64,000 bases of DNA from Pseudorhodoferax sp. Leaf267 (lineage in GTDB: Bacteria > Pseudomonadota > Gammaproteobacteria > Burkholderiales > Burkholderiaceae_C), in NCBI RefSeq assembly GCF_001422405.1, contig NZ_LMMV01000025.1, positions 2,107-66,106 of the forward strand, read 5' to 3'. The position numbers and the translations under genes were made by a program. The notes under the pieces were generated by a model. That model was not told the DNA's origin. It saw only the letters and a program-made list of their open reading frames with translations, and searched no databases. Of this stretch, positions 8,065 through 16,629 are shown piece by piece. Within the stretch, counting starts at the first letter, position 1, and every line of letters begins with the position of its first letter.

Positions 8065-8487
8065 ATGACTTTTTTCAGCAACGAAGCCCCCGACACCCTG
8101 TTCAGCCTGCGCATGCCCATGGTCCAGGCCTTTGGCCTGCAGGGCGTGCGCATCGGCGATGACCAGGCCACGGTGTTGATGCCGGCCAACCCGCTCCACA
8201 CCAACAGCCGCGGCGACGTGCACGGCGGCGCGTTCGCGGTGCTGATGGACTGCGTGCTGTCGTGCGCCGCGCGCGCCCACGAGCCTGCGCGCTTCGGCGT
8301 CATCACGGTCGACATGTCGCTGCACTACGTGGCCGGCACGCGTGGCGACGTGGTGGCCACGGCCCGCTGCGAGCGGCGCGGCAAGTCGCTGTGCTTCGTG
8401 CGTGGCGAGGCGCACGATGCCGATGGCAACCTGCTCACGCTGGCCACCGGCACGTTCAAGCTCGTCGAGCGGCAGCCACCGGCCTGA
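8065..8487 (+). CDS. Hotdog-fold thioesterase, PaaI-like
   Basis: This 140-residue single hotdog domain is of the PaaI/YdiI type, which hydrolyses acyl- or aryl-CoA thioesters. The key segment NPLHTNSRGDVHGGAFAVLMD (residues 44-64) contains the HGG motif at the start of the hotdog helix, and VDMSLHYVAGTRGDVVATA follows. ATG 8065 is chosen because the domain starts there. The frame is open upstream to 7921 but overlaps the Bug gene with unrelated sequence. It sits 19 bp before the CoA-transferase gene, so it is probably co-transcribed and either recycles CoA or finishes the pathway. Confidence 0.88.
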   Translation: MTFFSNEAPDTLFSLRMPMVQAFGLQGVRIGDDQATVLMPANPLHTNSRGDVHGGAFAVLMDCVLSCAARAHEPARFGVITVDMSLHYVAGTRGDVVATARCERRGKSLCFVRGEAHDADGNLLTLATGTFKLVERQPPA

Positions 8488-8506
8488 CCTTTCCCCGGAG
8501 AACCCC

Positions 8507-9628
8507 ATGACCACTACCCCCGGCGCGCTCGCGGGCATTCGCGTGCTCGACCTCTCGCGCATCCTCGGCGGCCCGTACTGCGGCCAGATCCTGGGCGACC
8601 ACGGCGCCGACGTGCTCAAGGTCGAGCCGCCCGGCGGCGACGACACGCGCACCTGGGGGCCGCCGTTCCGCGAGGGCGTGGCGTCCTACTACCACGGCCT
8701 GAACCGCAACAAGCGCATCCAGCACCTGGACCTGACCACGCCCGAGGACCGCGAGAAGCTGTTGGCGCTGGTGGCGCAGGCCGACGTGCTGGTGGAGAAC
8801 TTCAAAAGCGGCACCATGGAGCGCTGGGGCATTGGCTACGCGCAGCTGTCGCAGCAGTTCCCGCGGCTGATCTGGGCCCGCGTCTCCGGCTTCGGATCCG
8901 ATGGCCCGCTGGGCGCACTACCCGGCTACGACGCCGCCGTGCAGGCCATGACCGGCATCATGAGCGTGAACGGCGAGGCCGATGGCGGCCCGCTGCGCGT
9001 GGGCCTGCCGGTGGTCGACATGGTGACCGGGCTGAACGCCGTGATCGGCGTGCTGCTGGCGCTGCAGGAGCGCCACAAAAGCGGCAAGGGCCAGTTCGTC
9101 GAGGCCGCGCTGTACGACAGCGGCCTGTCGCTGCTGCACCCGCACGCGGCCAACTGGTTCATGGACGGCCGCGCGCCGCGCCGCACCGGCAATGCGCACC
9201 CCAACATCTACCCCTACGACGCGCTCGCCACCGGCACCGACCCGATCTTCCTGGCCGTGGGCAACGACCGCCAGTTCGCCGCCTTCTGCCGCGTGGTGGG
9301 CGTGCCCGAACTGGCCGAGAACCCTGACTACCGCGAAGCCGGCGGGCGCTCGGTCCACCGCGACGCGCTCAAGGACAAGCTGCAAGCCGCCATGGCCGGC
9401 CTCGACGGCCGCCAGCTCGTCGACGACCTCATGGCCGCCGGCGTGCCGGCCGCCCCCGTGCTGCCCGTGGACGCCGCGCTCACGCATCCGCACACGGTGC
9501 ACCGCGGCATGGTGGTGGAGCTGGAGGGCGGCTATCGCGGGCTGGGGTCGCCGGTGAAGCTGAGCCGCACGCCGGCGAGTTATCGGCATGCGCCGTTGAC
9601 GCCGGGGGCGCAATTCGAAGGGACGTGA
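8507..9628 (+). CDS. CaiB/BaiF (class III) CoA transferase
   Basis: Family III CoA transferases move CoA between carboxylic acids through an aspartyl-CoA anhydride. The 373-residue protein opens with GIRVLDLSRILGGPYCGQILGDHGADVLKVEPPGGDDTR. PGYDAAVQAMTGIMS carries the expected catalytic Asp in GYD, and GKGQFVEAALYDSG and the C-terminal HPHTVHRGMVVELEGG are also family-typical. The start is ATG 8507 with an upstream CCGGAG Shine-Dalgarno. It would activate the acid captured by the Bug protein for the dehydrogenase encoded upstream. Which acid is unknown. Confidence 0.93.
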   Translation: MTTTPGALAGIRVLDLSRILGGPYCGQILGDHGADVLKVEPPGGDDTRTWGPPFREGVASYYHGLNRNKRIQHLDLTTPEDREKLLALVAQADVLVENFKSGTMERWGIGYAQLSQQFPRLIWARVSGFGSDGPLGALPGYDAAVQAMTGIMSVNGEADGGPLRVGLPVVDMVTGLNAVIGVLLALQERHKSGKGQFVEAALYDSGLSLLHPHAANWFMDGRAPRRTGNAHPNIYPYDALATGTDPIFLAVGNDRQFAAFCRVVGVPELAENPDYREAGGRSVHRDALKDKLQAAMAGLDGRQLVDDLMAAGVPAAPVLPVDAALTHPHTVHRGMVVELEGGYRGLGSPVKLSRTPASYRHAPLTPGAQFEGT

Positions 9629-9635
9629 AGGTCCG

Positions 9636-10832
9636 TCAGGGCCGGGCCAGCCTGTCGCGGCCCGCGGCCCTCGCGGCCAGCGATCGGATGGCGGCCGTCA
9701 GGGGGCCCGCCTTCTGCATGGCGGGTTGCTCGATGCAGCGGAACGTGCCGTAGCAGGCCACGACCAGCACGGGCGTCAGCGCGAGCACCGTGCCCCAGTG
9801 CGCCACGGCGGAAAGTTGCCGCGCACCGTCGGGGGCCCGCAGCATCTGGAACGCGAGAAAAAGCATGAGCCCATGCAGCAGGTAGATGCTGTAGGTCATC
9901 TCGCCCAGCAGCCGCGACGTCGGCAGGCGCAGCAGCCCGAAGACCGCACACCCGCCGGCGATCAGGACGAAGGCGCACGCCAGCAGCAGCATCGCGGACG
10001 GTGTGTAGGCGTTGGGGAAGAGCACCACCACCGCCGCCAGCAGCCCGACCACCACGCACGACGTGAGCCGGTGCCGGCACAGTGCCACGAACGCCTGTTG
10101 CCGGACCAGTACCGCCGCCGCCATACCACCGCCGAAGGCGCACAGGTGGAGCAGGACCGGCTGCCACTTCAACAAGCCCAGGAGCGACACGAGCGACAGC
10201 ACGAGCGCGGGCCACGGAGCGCGCCGCCCGGCCAGCAGCGCGATCACGGGCAGTGCCAGGTAGAAGAACCATTCGTAGGGCAGAGACCAGGTCACCCCGG
10301 CCGTCAGCAGGCCGGTGCCGCTCAAGCGGTTGATGTCGGGGCTGCCGAGCACCGTGAACGTCAGCCACCGAGCGGTGTTGCTGGCCAGCTTGGCGACGGG
10401 TTCGTGCAAGGTCCAGTGCGAGGCGTGCATCACCAGCAGCAGCACGAGCGCGATGGTTGCGAAGTAGAGCGGCGCCAGCCGCAGCAGGCGCCCGACGTAC
10501 AGCCGCGTCCAGTCGATGGGCCTCGTCGCCGCGTCCAGGACCTTGGCGTAGAACAGCAGGCCGGTGATCATGAAGAACACCGCCACGCCGCTCTGCCCCA
10601 GATGCGTGTACAGGTGGGAAGGCGGCACACGCCACTGGCCGGTGCGGACATAGAAGTACCAGATGCACGCATGGTGCAGGAACACGAACAGCGCCAGGTA
10701 GCCGCGCAATCCGTCGATCGTTTCGAAGCGGTTGGCGCTCGGCAGCGGCGGGCCCAGCCGACGAATGGCCGCGCACGTTGCGTACGCGACAAGCGTCACG
10801 GCGATGACGGGCAGTGGGCTGGTGGCGTCCAT
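9636..10832 (-). CDS. Acyltransferase 3 (OafA-like) membrane protein
   Basis: This is a 398-residue multi-pass protein of the acyltransferase-3 family, which O-acetylates cell-surface glycans or peptidoglycan. Family signs are the N-terminal ETIDGLRGYLALFVFLHH (with the R-x(n)-H pattern of the first helix), VAVFFMITGLLFYAKVL and a late EMTYSIYLLHGLMLFLAF. About ten hydrophobic helices are apparent. ATG 10832-10830 begins MDATSPLPVIAVTLV, which leads directly into the first helix. It lies 235 bp downstream of the exosortase cassette on the same strand. It may modify a surface polymer related to that cassette, but the gap makes co-transcription uncertain. Confidence 0.88.
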   Translation of the reverse strand: MDATSPLPVIAVTLVAYATCAAIRRLGPPLPSANRFETIDGLRGYLALFVFLHHACIWYFYVRTGQWRVPPSHLYTHLGQSGVAVFFMITGLLFYAKVLDAATRPIDWTRLYVGRLLRLAPLYFATIALVLLLVMHASHWTLHEPVAKLASNTARWLTFTVLGSPDINRLSGTGLLTAGVTWSLPYEWFFYLALPVIALLAGRRAPWPALVLSLVSLLGLLKWQPVLLHLCAFGGGMAAAVLVRQQAFVALCRHRLTSCVVVGLLAAVVVLFPNAYTPSAMLLLACAFVLIAGGCAVFGLLRLPTSRLLGEMTYSIYLLHGLMLFLAFQMLRAPDGARQLSAVAHWGTVLALTPVLVVACYGTFRCIEQPAMQKAGPLTAAIRSLAARAAGRDRLARP

Positions 10833-10860
10833 GGTGATTCGGCTGGCGATGCGGGGGATT

Positions 10861-10882
10861 CGGCGCCGGGCAGCCGGCGCCG
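10861..10882. repeat. Perfect GC-rich inverted repeat
   Basis: CGGCGCCGG (10861-10869), four bases, CCGGCGCCG (10874-10882) forms a 9-bp stem in the 235-bp gap between the glycosyltransferase stop and the acyltransferase start. No T-run follows on either strand, so it is not a canonical terminator. Confidence 0.5.
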
Positions 10883-11067
10883 GATTGTGACGTGTCCACC
10901 GTGCCTTGGGGCAGTCTTTGCGTGCAAGCTGCGTGGCCAAGCCGGCCATCCGCTCATCGTCCGCGTCCTGGTCGTGGGCCGGCCGTGCCTGCGTGGTGGG
11001 GGCGCGGGCGGTGGTGATGTTCGGGCTGCACCGGGCGGCGGCGCGGATGCGGCGGGCCTGATCGTGA

Positions 11068-12321
11068 TCAGTGGGGCTGCGTCGCCGGCAAGGCCTGCCG
11101 CAGGGCGGCGCGTTCGCGTTCGCGCGTGCCCCCGCGCAAGCCCTGGGCCACCCAGCCGGCGCGCGCCAGAGCGGCATCGTCCTGGGCCGCCCGCCGGCGG
11201 GATTCGGCCTCGGGGTTGTGCAGCATGGCCGCCAGCCACACGGCCTGCGCCGGCGCCAGCCGCCGCGCGCCGCGCCCGAAGTGGTGTTGCGCCGCGGCTT
11301 CGGCGCCGCACACGCCGCCGCCCCAGGGCGCGTTGTCCAGGTACAGCTGCAGGATGCGGGCCTTGCCCAGCGTCTGCTCCATCTCCACGGCGTAGAGCAG
11401 CTCGCGCAGCTTGCGGCTGGCGCTGCGTTCATCGCCGGTCACGAGGCGCTTGGCCAGCTGCTGCGTCAGCGTGCTGCCGCCGCGCTGCACCTCGCCGGCG
11501 GACCGGTTGGCGTGCAGCGCGGCCTGCAGCTCGCGCAGGTCGTAGCCCGGGTGTTCGAAGAAGCGCTGGTCCTCGGCCGCCAGCACGGCGCGCGCCAGCC
11601 AGTCGCTACGGCGCAGCCCGCTTGCCGGCCCACAGCTGGAGGCCGCGTGGGCCAGCACCTCGGTGCCCAGGCCTTGCACCGTGAACCCCTCGACCTGCGG
11701 CACCAGGCGCAGCGCGCCGGCCGGCAAGTCCCAACGGGCCTGCAGCGCGACGGTGCCCGTGATGCGTGCCTGGCGCAGCTCGGGCAGTTGCGGGGCCAGC
11801 ACGGCGTAGGCGTCGGCGATGGAGGTGTCGGGCAGGTGGGCGCGCAAGGCCACGCCGCCGCCCTGCAGCCGGCCGCTGAACCAGGCCTGCAGCCGCGAGC
11901 CGTCGGCCGCGCCGGTGCTGGCGCGCAGCGTGCCGTGCAACTGCTCGAAGTCGCGGAACACGGCCAGGTCGAGTTGCGGGACCTGCACCGGGTCGCTGCC
12001 CAGTGCCGGCACCCGCACGCGGCAAGGCGCGCACTGCAGGTGCAGGCTGCGGTCGGCCGCCATCCATTGCAGCCGCACGGGGCCCCAGCGCGTCTGCAGG
12101 CGCAGGCCGTCGAGCCAGTACGCGAACGGCGGTGCGGTTGCCACGCGCAAGACCTGCAGCACGCCGACCTGGGTCGACCACGGGCCGATGCGCAGCGGCG
12201 CCGCCCATTCGCCGGGCTGCGGCGCCAGCGCGCGCACCACCAGCGCGCCGGCCAGCAGCGCCGTGAGTGGCAGTGCGAGCACGCAGGCCAGCAGCAGGCA
12301 CAGCGCGCGGGGCCGGGTCAC
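11068..12321 (-). CDS. Biosynthetic peptidoglycan glycosyltransferase (GT51) with unusual N-terminal region
   Basis: GT51 enzymes polymerise lipid II into glycan strands. The C-terminal half (about residues 215-380 of 417) has all the motifs: EDQRFFEHPGYD with the catalytic Glu, GGSTLTQQLAKRL, RKLRELLYAVEMEQTLGKARILQLYLD and a final GVCGAEAAAQHHFG. There is no transpeptidase domain. Unlike the usual 230-240 residue monofunctional MtgA, about 190 residues follow the N-terminal membrane helix (residues 5-27) before the catalytic domain, with a Cys pair in LHLQCAPCRVRVPALG. The start is GTG 12321-12319, overlapping the upstream stop by 4 bp (GTGA), so translation is coupled to the exosortase genes. 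That linkage suggests a role tied to the sorted surface protein. Confidence 0.83.
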   Translation of the reverse strand: MTRPRALCLLLACVLALPLTALLAGALVVRALAPQPGEWAAPLRIGPWSTQVGVLQVLRVATAPPFAYWLDGLRLQTRWGPVRLQWMAADRSLHLQCAPCRVRVPALGSDPVQVPQLDLAVFRDFEQLHGTLRASTGAADGSRLQAWFSGRLQGGGVALRAHLPDTSIADAYAVLAPQLPELRQARITGTVALQARWDLPAGALRLVPQVEGFTVQGLGTEVLAHAASSCGPASGLRRSDWLARAVLAAEDQRFFEHPGYDLRELQAALHANRSAGEVQRGGSTLTQQLAKRLVTGDERSASRKLRELLYAVEMEQTLGKARILQLYLDNAPWGGGVCGAEAAAQHHFGRGARRLAPAQAVWLAAMLHNPEAESRRRAAQDDAALARAGWVAQGLRGGTRERERAALRQALPATQPH

Positions 12322-12902
12322 GGAAGCGCTCCGCGCGCCAGCGGCACGGCAGTGGTCACGGCCAGCCAGGGGCCGGTGGACTGGTCGCCCAGCGCGGCCC
12401 AGTACCAGGCCGAGGTGTCGGTGAAAGCCTGGCCTTGCGCATCGGTGATGCGCTCGCAAACGCGTAGTGGCGCAGCGCCCGCCCGCGTGGCGACGAAGCA
12501 GCGCCAGCGGCGCTGCTGCGCGTCGTCTTCGAGCCGGATGTCGTCGATGCGGTAGCCCAGCGCGCGGTAGCAGTCCACGGCCGGGTGCAGCATGCGGGTG
12601 GGCGCGTTGACATGGCGCATCACGAGCACATGGCGCTCGTCGGTCAGGCGCGCAAGTTGCCCGGGGAATTGGCGTGCGAAGCGCTGCTCGACAGGGCTCA
12701 GGGCCAGCGGGCGCAGCGCGGCGCCGTCCCATTGCGTGGGCCATTCCCAGGCCGCCGCGTGGGTGGGCTGCGCGTCGGCAGGCCACAGGGCCTGGGCCAG
12801 CGACCACACGGCGCACAGGCCCAGCGCGGCGGCGAAGGCCGTCTTGTGCAGCACGCGCTGCACGAAGCGGTTGGCGAACAGGGTTTCAAGCCGCGTGGGC
12901 AT
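12318..12902 (-). CDS. Putative exosortase-associated protein (EpsI/DUF3485-like?)
   Basis: This 194-residue protein has one N-terminal membrane anchor (about residues 20-40, TAFAAALGLCAVWSLAQALW) and an extracytoplasmic domain. The central HPAVDCYRALGYRIDDIRLEDD recalls the Cys-Tyr segment of EpsI/DUF3485 proteins that accompany exosortases. That similarity is loose and I rate it as a suggestion. ATG 12902-12900 overlaps the exosortase 3' end by 17 bp, and its stop overlaps the glycosyltransferase start by 4 bp, so it is the third gene of a translationally coupled operon. It could assist exosortase folding or substrate processing. Confidence 0.62.
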   Translation of the reverse strand: MPTRLETLFANRFVQRVLHKTAFAAALGLCAVWSLAQALWPADAQPTHAAAWEWPTQWDGAALRPLALSPVEQRFARQFPGQLARLTDERHVLVMRHVNAPTRMLHPAVDCYRALGYRIDDIRLEDDAQQRRWRCFVATRAGAAPLRVCERITDAQGQAFTDTSAWYWAALGDQSTGPWLAVTTAVPLARGALP

Positions 12903-13764
12903 GGCGGGCTCCCGGGGTGAAGGTGCAGGAAGAACGGACCGGCCGCGCCATCCACCAGGCGATGGCGCCGCACACGGCGGCCAGCACGGCCAGGCCCAGC
13001 GCCTCGTGGCCCCAGGCCGGCAGCGGCCGGCCCGCGCCTTCGGCCGCCACCAGCAGGCTGTTGCGCACGATGTTGCCGGCCAGCACCGCCAGGCCCACGC
13101 CCGGCAGGCGCGCCAGCACCGTGCGGTCCGCATGCCGCGCCCACAGTGCCACGGCGCAGGCCGTGAAGTAGCCCAGCCAGACCATCTGCACGCCGGAGCA
13201 GGGCGCGTCCACGATCACCAGCCGGCCGTCGACCAGCAGGGTGCTGCCCTGGCGCCAGACCTCGAAGGCCGGTGCCAGCAGCCAGCGCGAAGCCTCGGCC
13301 GTCAGCACGCGCAGCGGGTAGCCGGCATAGAACTGCAGCGACGACAGCAGCGGCAGCGCCAGCACGGCCAGGCCCAGCACCGGCGTGGCCGCCACCTGGC
13401 GTGGCAGAAAGGCCAGCAGCCCCGCCGCCAATGCCAGCACGGCCAGCAGGCTGGCGAGCAGCGGGGCGATGGGGCCGCGCGCCACGGTGGCGGCCAGCGT
13501 CAGCAGCAGCGCCGCGCCCAGCCATGCGAGGGCGGGCGAGGCGCGCAGGCTGCGGCGGTGCACGCCCACCAGCAGCGCCAGGCCGGCCAGTGCCAGGAGG
13601 CCCAGCGGGTCGTCCGACCCATCGGCCAGCCGGCGTGCCATCCAGGCCCAGGCCGGCAGCAGGGCCAGGGCCTGCAGAGCCATCCAGCTCCAGGACGGCA
13701 GCCGATCGATGGCAATGCCCCAGCGCACGAAGCGCGGGTTGCGAACCAAGGTGTGCGAGTTCAT
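12886..13764 (-). CDS. Exosortase (EpsH family transpeptidase/protease)
   Basis: This 292-residue multi-pass membrane protein has about eight hydrophobic helices. Exosortases cleave C-terminal PEP-CTERM-type signals and are thought to attach the protein to the cell surface. The predicted catalytic residues are all present in order: Cys in VDAPCSGVQMVWLGY (about residue 155), Arg in AGNIVRNSLLVAAEG (about residue 200) and His in LPAWGHEALGLAVLAA. ATG 13764-13762 overlaps the stop of the VIT/VWA gene (ATGA). There is no fused C-terminal EpsI domain, and the next gene may supply it. The immediate neighbour carries a matching sorting tail, so this looks like a dedicated one-substrate enzyme. I cannot assign an Xrt subtype letter. 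Confidence 0.88.
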   Translation of the reverse strand: MNSHTLVRNPRFVRWGIAIDRLPSWSWMALQALALLPAWAWMARRLADGSDDPLGLLALAGLALLVGVHRRSLRASPALAWLGAALLLTLAATVARGPIAPLLASLLAVLALAAGLLAFLPRQVAATPVLGLAVLALPLLSSLQFYAGYPLRVLTAEASRWLLAPAFEVWRQGSTLLVDGRLVIVDAPCSGVQMVWLGYFTACAVALWARHADRTVLARLPGVGLAVLAGNIVRNSLLVAAEGAGRPLPAWGHEALGLAVLAAVCGAIAWWMARPVRSSCTFTPGARHAHAA

Positions 13765-15827
13765 GCCGTGAACCTCCCGGCCTTGGCCCGCCGAGCCCGC
13801 CGATGCAGCATGGCCAGCATCGACAGCACCAGCAGCACGGCGCCCAGCGTCTCGGGCTCCGGTGTGCTCGGCACCTCGGCTCCGGCGACCACGGTGGCCG
13901 TCTCGCCCACGGCCAAAGCGCTCACGCCCTGTGGCAACGGCTGCGGCTGCTGCACGCGGGTGCTGTCGGCCGGGTTGGGGTTGCGCACCACCTGGTCCAC
14001 GGCGATGAAGCTGGTGTAGGGCGTGAGCAGCGTGTAGCGCAGGCCCAGCTGCGTGATGGCGCTTCGGAACGCGTCGCCGCCTTCCAGCGCTTCCTGGTCG
14101 GACAGCTGCGCGATGCGATGCCGCGCCCACAGTGCGGGCAGGGCAGCGCCTTGCGCGTCCGGCATGGCCGGCACGTCGATGGCCTGCTGCCAGGGGCCGG
14201 CGGCCGTGTGGCCTTGCACCAGCAAACGGCCTTGCGGCTGGCCGCGCCACTTGCCGAACACCAGCACCGGGCGCTCGCCCAGCACATCGGGCTGCACGGC
14301 CGGTTCCAGGTCGTACACGTCCAGTCCCTCGAAGCGCAGCTTCACGCTGGTCAGCACGGGCGACTCCACCATCTGGCGAAAGCGCGCCGCCTGCTCGGGC
14401 GCCTGCACCGGGTCCGTGATGATGAAGGGCTCGCCGCGGCCGGCGCGGGCCAGGCCTTCGATCAGCGCGCGGTTCACCGACGAGCCGATGCCGAACGCGA
14501 ACAGGTTGGCCTGGTCCAGGTGCTTGCGCACGAGCGCGAAGGCTTCCTGCTCGACCGTCACGTAGCCGTCGGTCACGACCACGATGCTGCGCGACACATC
14601 GGGCGCCTTGGGCTCGGCGTAGACGCGGCGCAGCGCGGGGATCAGCTCGGTGCCGCCGCTGCCCTGGGTCTGGCCCAGCGCGGCCAGCGCGCGCTCGATG
14701 TTGGCCTGCGTGGCCGGCACGGCCTTGGGCGCCAGCATGCGGCTGCTGCCCGAGAACAGCAGCACGTTGAAGCGGTCGCTGGGCCGCAGGCCACCGATCA
14801 GGCGCTGCAGCATGGCCTTGGCCGTGTCCAGCGGAAAACCGTGCATGGAGCCCGAGATGTCGACCACGAAGATGTATTCGCGCGGCGCGATCTGCGTGGC
14901 GGCCACGGCCTTGGGCGGTTGCACGAGCGCGAGGAAGAAGTTCTCCGCATCCGGCCCCTGGCCCTGCGACAGCATCAGGCCCGCGGCGAGCTGGTCGCCG
15001 GCCAGGCGGTAGTCGAGCACGAAGTCGCGGTTGTTCGCAGGGCCGCGGCCATCGGCCAGCTGGATGGTGGCCTGCGTGGGCTGGTCAGCCGACTGCTGCA
15101 CCTCGATGGCATGCGTGCGCGAGCGGATGTCGTGGATCGCCAGCGGCGCGGCGATCCTGGCCTGCAGTGTGAACGCGCTGGCAGGCGCCTCGCCCTCGCG
15201 CAGCGTGGGCTGCGCGGCCCAGGCGTTGCGGCCGTCGGCCGTGGGCGCGCCGGCATAGCGCGGGCCGACCACGGTGGGGAAGACGAACGCATAGCGGCCG
15301 GCCTCGGGCAGCAGCAGCTCGGTGTAGCGCAGCTCCACCTGCACCTCGTCGCCGGGCAGGATGTTGGCCACGCGCATCTGGAACACGTTGGGGCGCTGTT
15401 GCTCCAGCAGCGCGGCGGTCTTGCCTTCCTGCCTGGCGGCGGCGTATTCGATGCGCGCCTGCTGCTTCTCGCGGATCTGCGCCGTGATGAGCCGGTCGGC
15501 GATGCGCACCTGCATGCCGCCCACGGCCGCGCGCGTGGAGCCCGGGAACACGTAGTCGGCCTCGATGGCGCGCTGGCCCTCGTTGCGGTAGTGCTGCGTG
15601 ACGCGCACCTCGGCGATCACGCCGGAGACCTGCACGTCCACGGCCGTGCGCTTGAGCGGCAATGCGTCCACGCCGGGCAGGCCGCCGCGCACGAAGAAGT
15701 AGGGGCTCTCGGTCTGCTGGCGCGGGCCGGCGTCGATCGCGGCGGCAGGCCGGTGGGACAGGGCGGCGACGACGGCCAGCGCCATCGTGGCGGCCCATCG
15801 CCAGGCGGCGCTTCGGTTGGTGGACAT
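13761..15827 (-). CDS. VIT/VWA domain surface protein with PEP-CTERM-like sorting tail
   Basis: This is a 688-residue exported protein. The order is a signal peptide (about 1-30, ending RPAAA), a vault/inter-alpha-trypsin VIT domain (about 48-180; VSGVIAEVRVTQHYRNEG, EADYVFPGSTRAAV), a von Willebrand A domain with an intact MIDAS (VDISGSMHG near residue 325, then SGGTELIPALRRV and VVVTDGYVT), and a long tail. The last 33 residues read PEPETLGAVLLVLSMLAMLH followed by an Arg-rich end. That is the tripartite PEP motif, hydrophobic helix and basic tail recognised by exosortases. ATG 15827-15825 is preferred over an upstream ATG because it begins the signal peptide. VIT/VWA proteins are known dedicated sortase targets (the TIGR03788 type) and XrtN targets, which supports the pairing with the adjacent exosortase. 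Confidence 0.9.
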   Translation of the reverse strand: MSTNRSAAWRWAATMALAVVAALSHRPAAAIDAGPRQQTESPYFFVRGGLPGVDALPLKRTAVDVQVSGVIAEVRVTQHYRNEGQRAIEADYVFPGSTRAAVGGMQVRIADRLITAQIREKQQARIEYAAARQEGKTAALLEQQRPNVFQMRVANILPGDEVQVELRYTELLLPEAGRYAFVFPTVVGPRYAGAPTADGRNAWAAQPTLREGEAPASAFTLQARIAAPLAIHDIRSRTHAIEVQQSADQPTQATIQLADGRGPANNRDFVLDYRLAGDQLAAGLMLSQGQGPDAENFFLALVQPPKAVAATQIAPREYIFVVDISGSMHGFPLDTAKAMLQRLIGGLRPSDRFNVLLFSGSSRMLAPKAVPATQANIERALAALGQTQGSGGTELIPALRRVYAEPKAPDVSRSIVVVTDGYVTVEQEAFALVRKHLDQANLFAFGIGSSVNRALIEGLARAGRGEPFIITDPVQAPEQAARFRQMVESPVLTSVKLRFEGLDVYDLEPAVQPDVLGERPVLVFGKWRGQPQGRLLVQGHTAAGPWQQAIDVPAMPDAQGAALPALWARHRIAQLSDQEALEGGDAFRSAITQLGLRYTLLTPYTSFIAVDQVVRNPNPADSTRVQQPQPLPQGVSALAVGETATVVAGAEVPSTPEPETLGAVLLVLSMLAMLHRRARRAKAGRFTA

Positions 15828-15954
15828 GGTGGCGGTCACTTTCTTTTCGCTGGGTGCTGGCTGTGCGACGGTGCACGGTGGCAACTTTCGGCGGCGCCTG
15901 CGAAGCGGGTGAGAAGTGATCGCGGCTGTGTGAAGCCTGTGTGAAGTCCGGGCG

Positions 15955-15980
15955 AAAAAAAAAGCCCGCGCGGTGCGGGC
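15955..15980 (-). terminator. Rho-independent terminator of the glycine-zipper gene
   Basis: Read leftward, GCCCGC (15980-15975), a 5-nt loop, GCGGGC (15969-15964) and a run of nine T. It lies 22 bp past the stop of the leftward gene ending at 16003 and separates it from the VIT/VWA operon. Confidence 0.85.
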
Positions 15981-16002
15981 AGGAGGCTAGATGCAGGTCG
16001 GG

Positions 16003-16491
16003 CTACTTGCCGTCGCGGTCCGAATCGCCGGGCACGGCACGCTCGATGGCATCGCTCACGCGCTGCCAGGCGTCGCGCGAGGCATGGCGTGCGTGCTCCC
16101 ACTCCAGCGACGAACGGCCCCGCGCGCTGCTCCAGTCACGGCTCAGCTCTGGTTCCACATCGTCGAACGAGCGGCCGGCGTACTTGCCATACGCCGTCGC
16201 GCCGTGCATGTAGGCGGGGCCGTAGTCGTCGTAGCTGCCGCCGCTGGCGTAGGGCCGGCCGCTGTAGTTGTCGCGCCAGTAGGCATCTTCGGCCGCGAGG
16301 TCGGCGGTCTTGGACAGCCCCTTGCCCGCCATCGCGCCCACGGCGGCGCCGATCACGGCCCCTGCGGCGATGCCCACCGGCCCTGTCACGCCGCCGATGG
16401 CCGCGCCCGCGGCCGCACCGCCGGCCACGCCACCCGTCATGCCGCCGACTGCGGCGCCCAGGCCCGTGGCGGTTTTGTCTTGGTCTTTCAT
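16003..16491 (-). CDS. Glycine-zipper membrane/envelope protein
   Basis: This 162-residue protein has a Gly/Ala-rich N-terminal half (residues 10-60) made of GxxxG repeats such as GGMTGGVAGGAAAGAAIGGV and AAGAVIGAAVGAMAGKG. That is typical of glycine-zipper domains that pack in membranes. The C-terminal half is hydrophilic, rich in Tyr, Asp, Arg and Trp. There is no clear signal peptide. ATG 16491-16489 has a strong CAGGAGAC Shine-Dalgarno. It is monocistronic with its own terminator at 15955-15980. Such proteins are often stress-induced, but nothing in this sequence shows its function. Confidence 0.72.
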   Translation of the reverse strand: MKDQDKTATGLGAAVGGMTGGVAGGAAAGAAIGGVTGPVGIAAGAVIGAAVGAMAGKGLSKTADLAAEDAYWRDNYSGRPYASGGSYDDYGPAYMHGATAYGKYAGRSFDDVEPELSRDWSSARGRSSLEWEHARHASRDAWQRVSDAIERAVPGDSDRDGK

Positions 16492-16595
16492 GTGTGTCTC
16501 CTGGCAAAGTTGAAGATGGTTGACGTTAGGGTCCGCCAGGGAGTGGAGATGCCGGCAGTGTGCCGACCCAGATGTCGGCCAATGCGCCGGCTGCA

Positions 16596-16620
16596 TTGAC
16601 AATCGTATCCATGTAGATAC
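16596..16620 (+). promoter_or_regulatory. Candidate promoter/operator of the toxin-antitoxin operon
   Basis: A perfect -35 hexamer TTGACA (16596-16601) is followed by the dyad GTATC (16605-16609), six bases, GATAC (16616-16620), ten bases before the toxin ATG. A dyad between promoter and gene is the usual site for autorepression by a HigA-type antitoxin. The -10 element is not clear. Confidence 0.5.
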
Positions 16621-16629
16621 AGTTCGACC

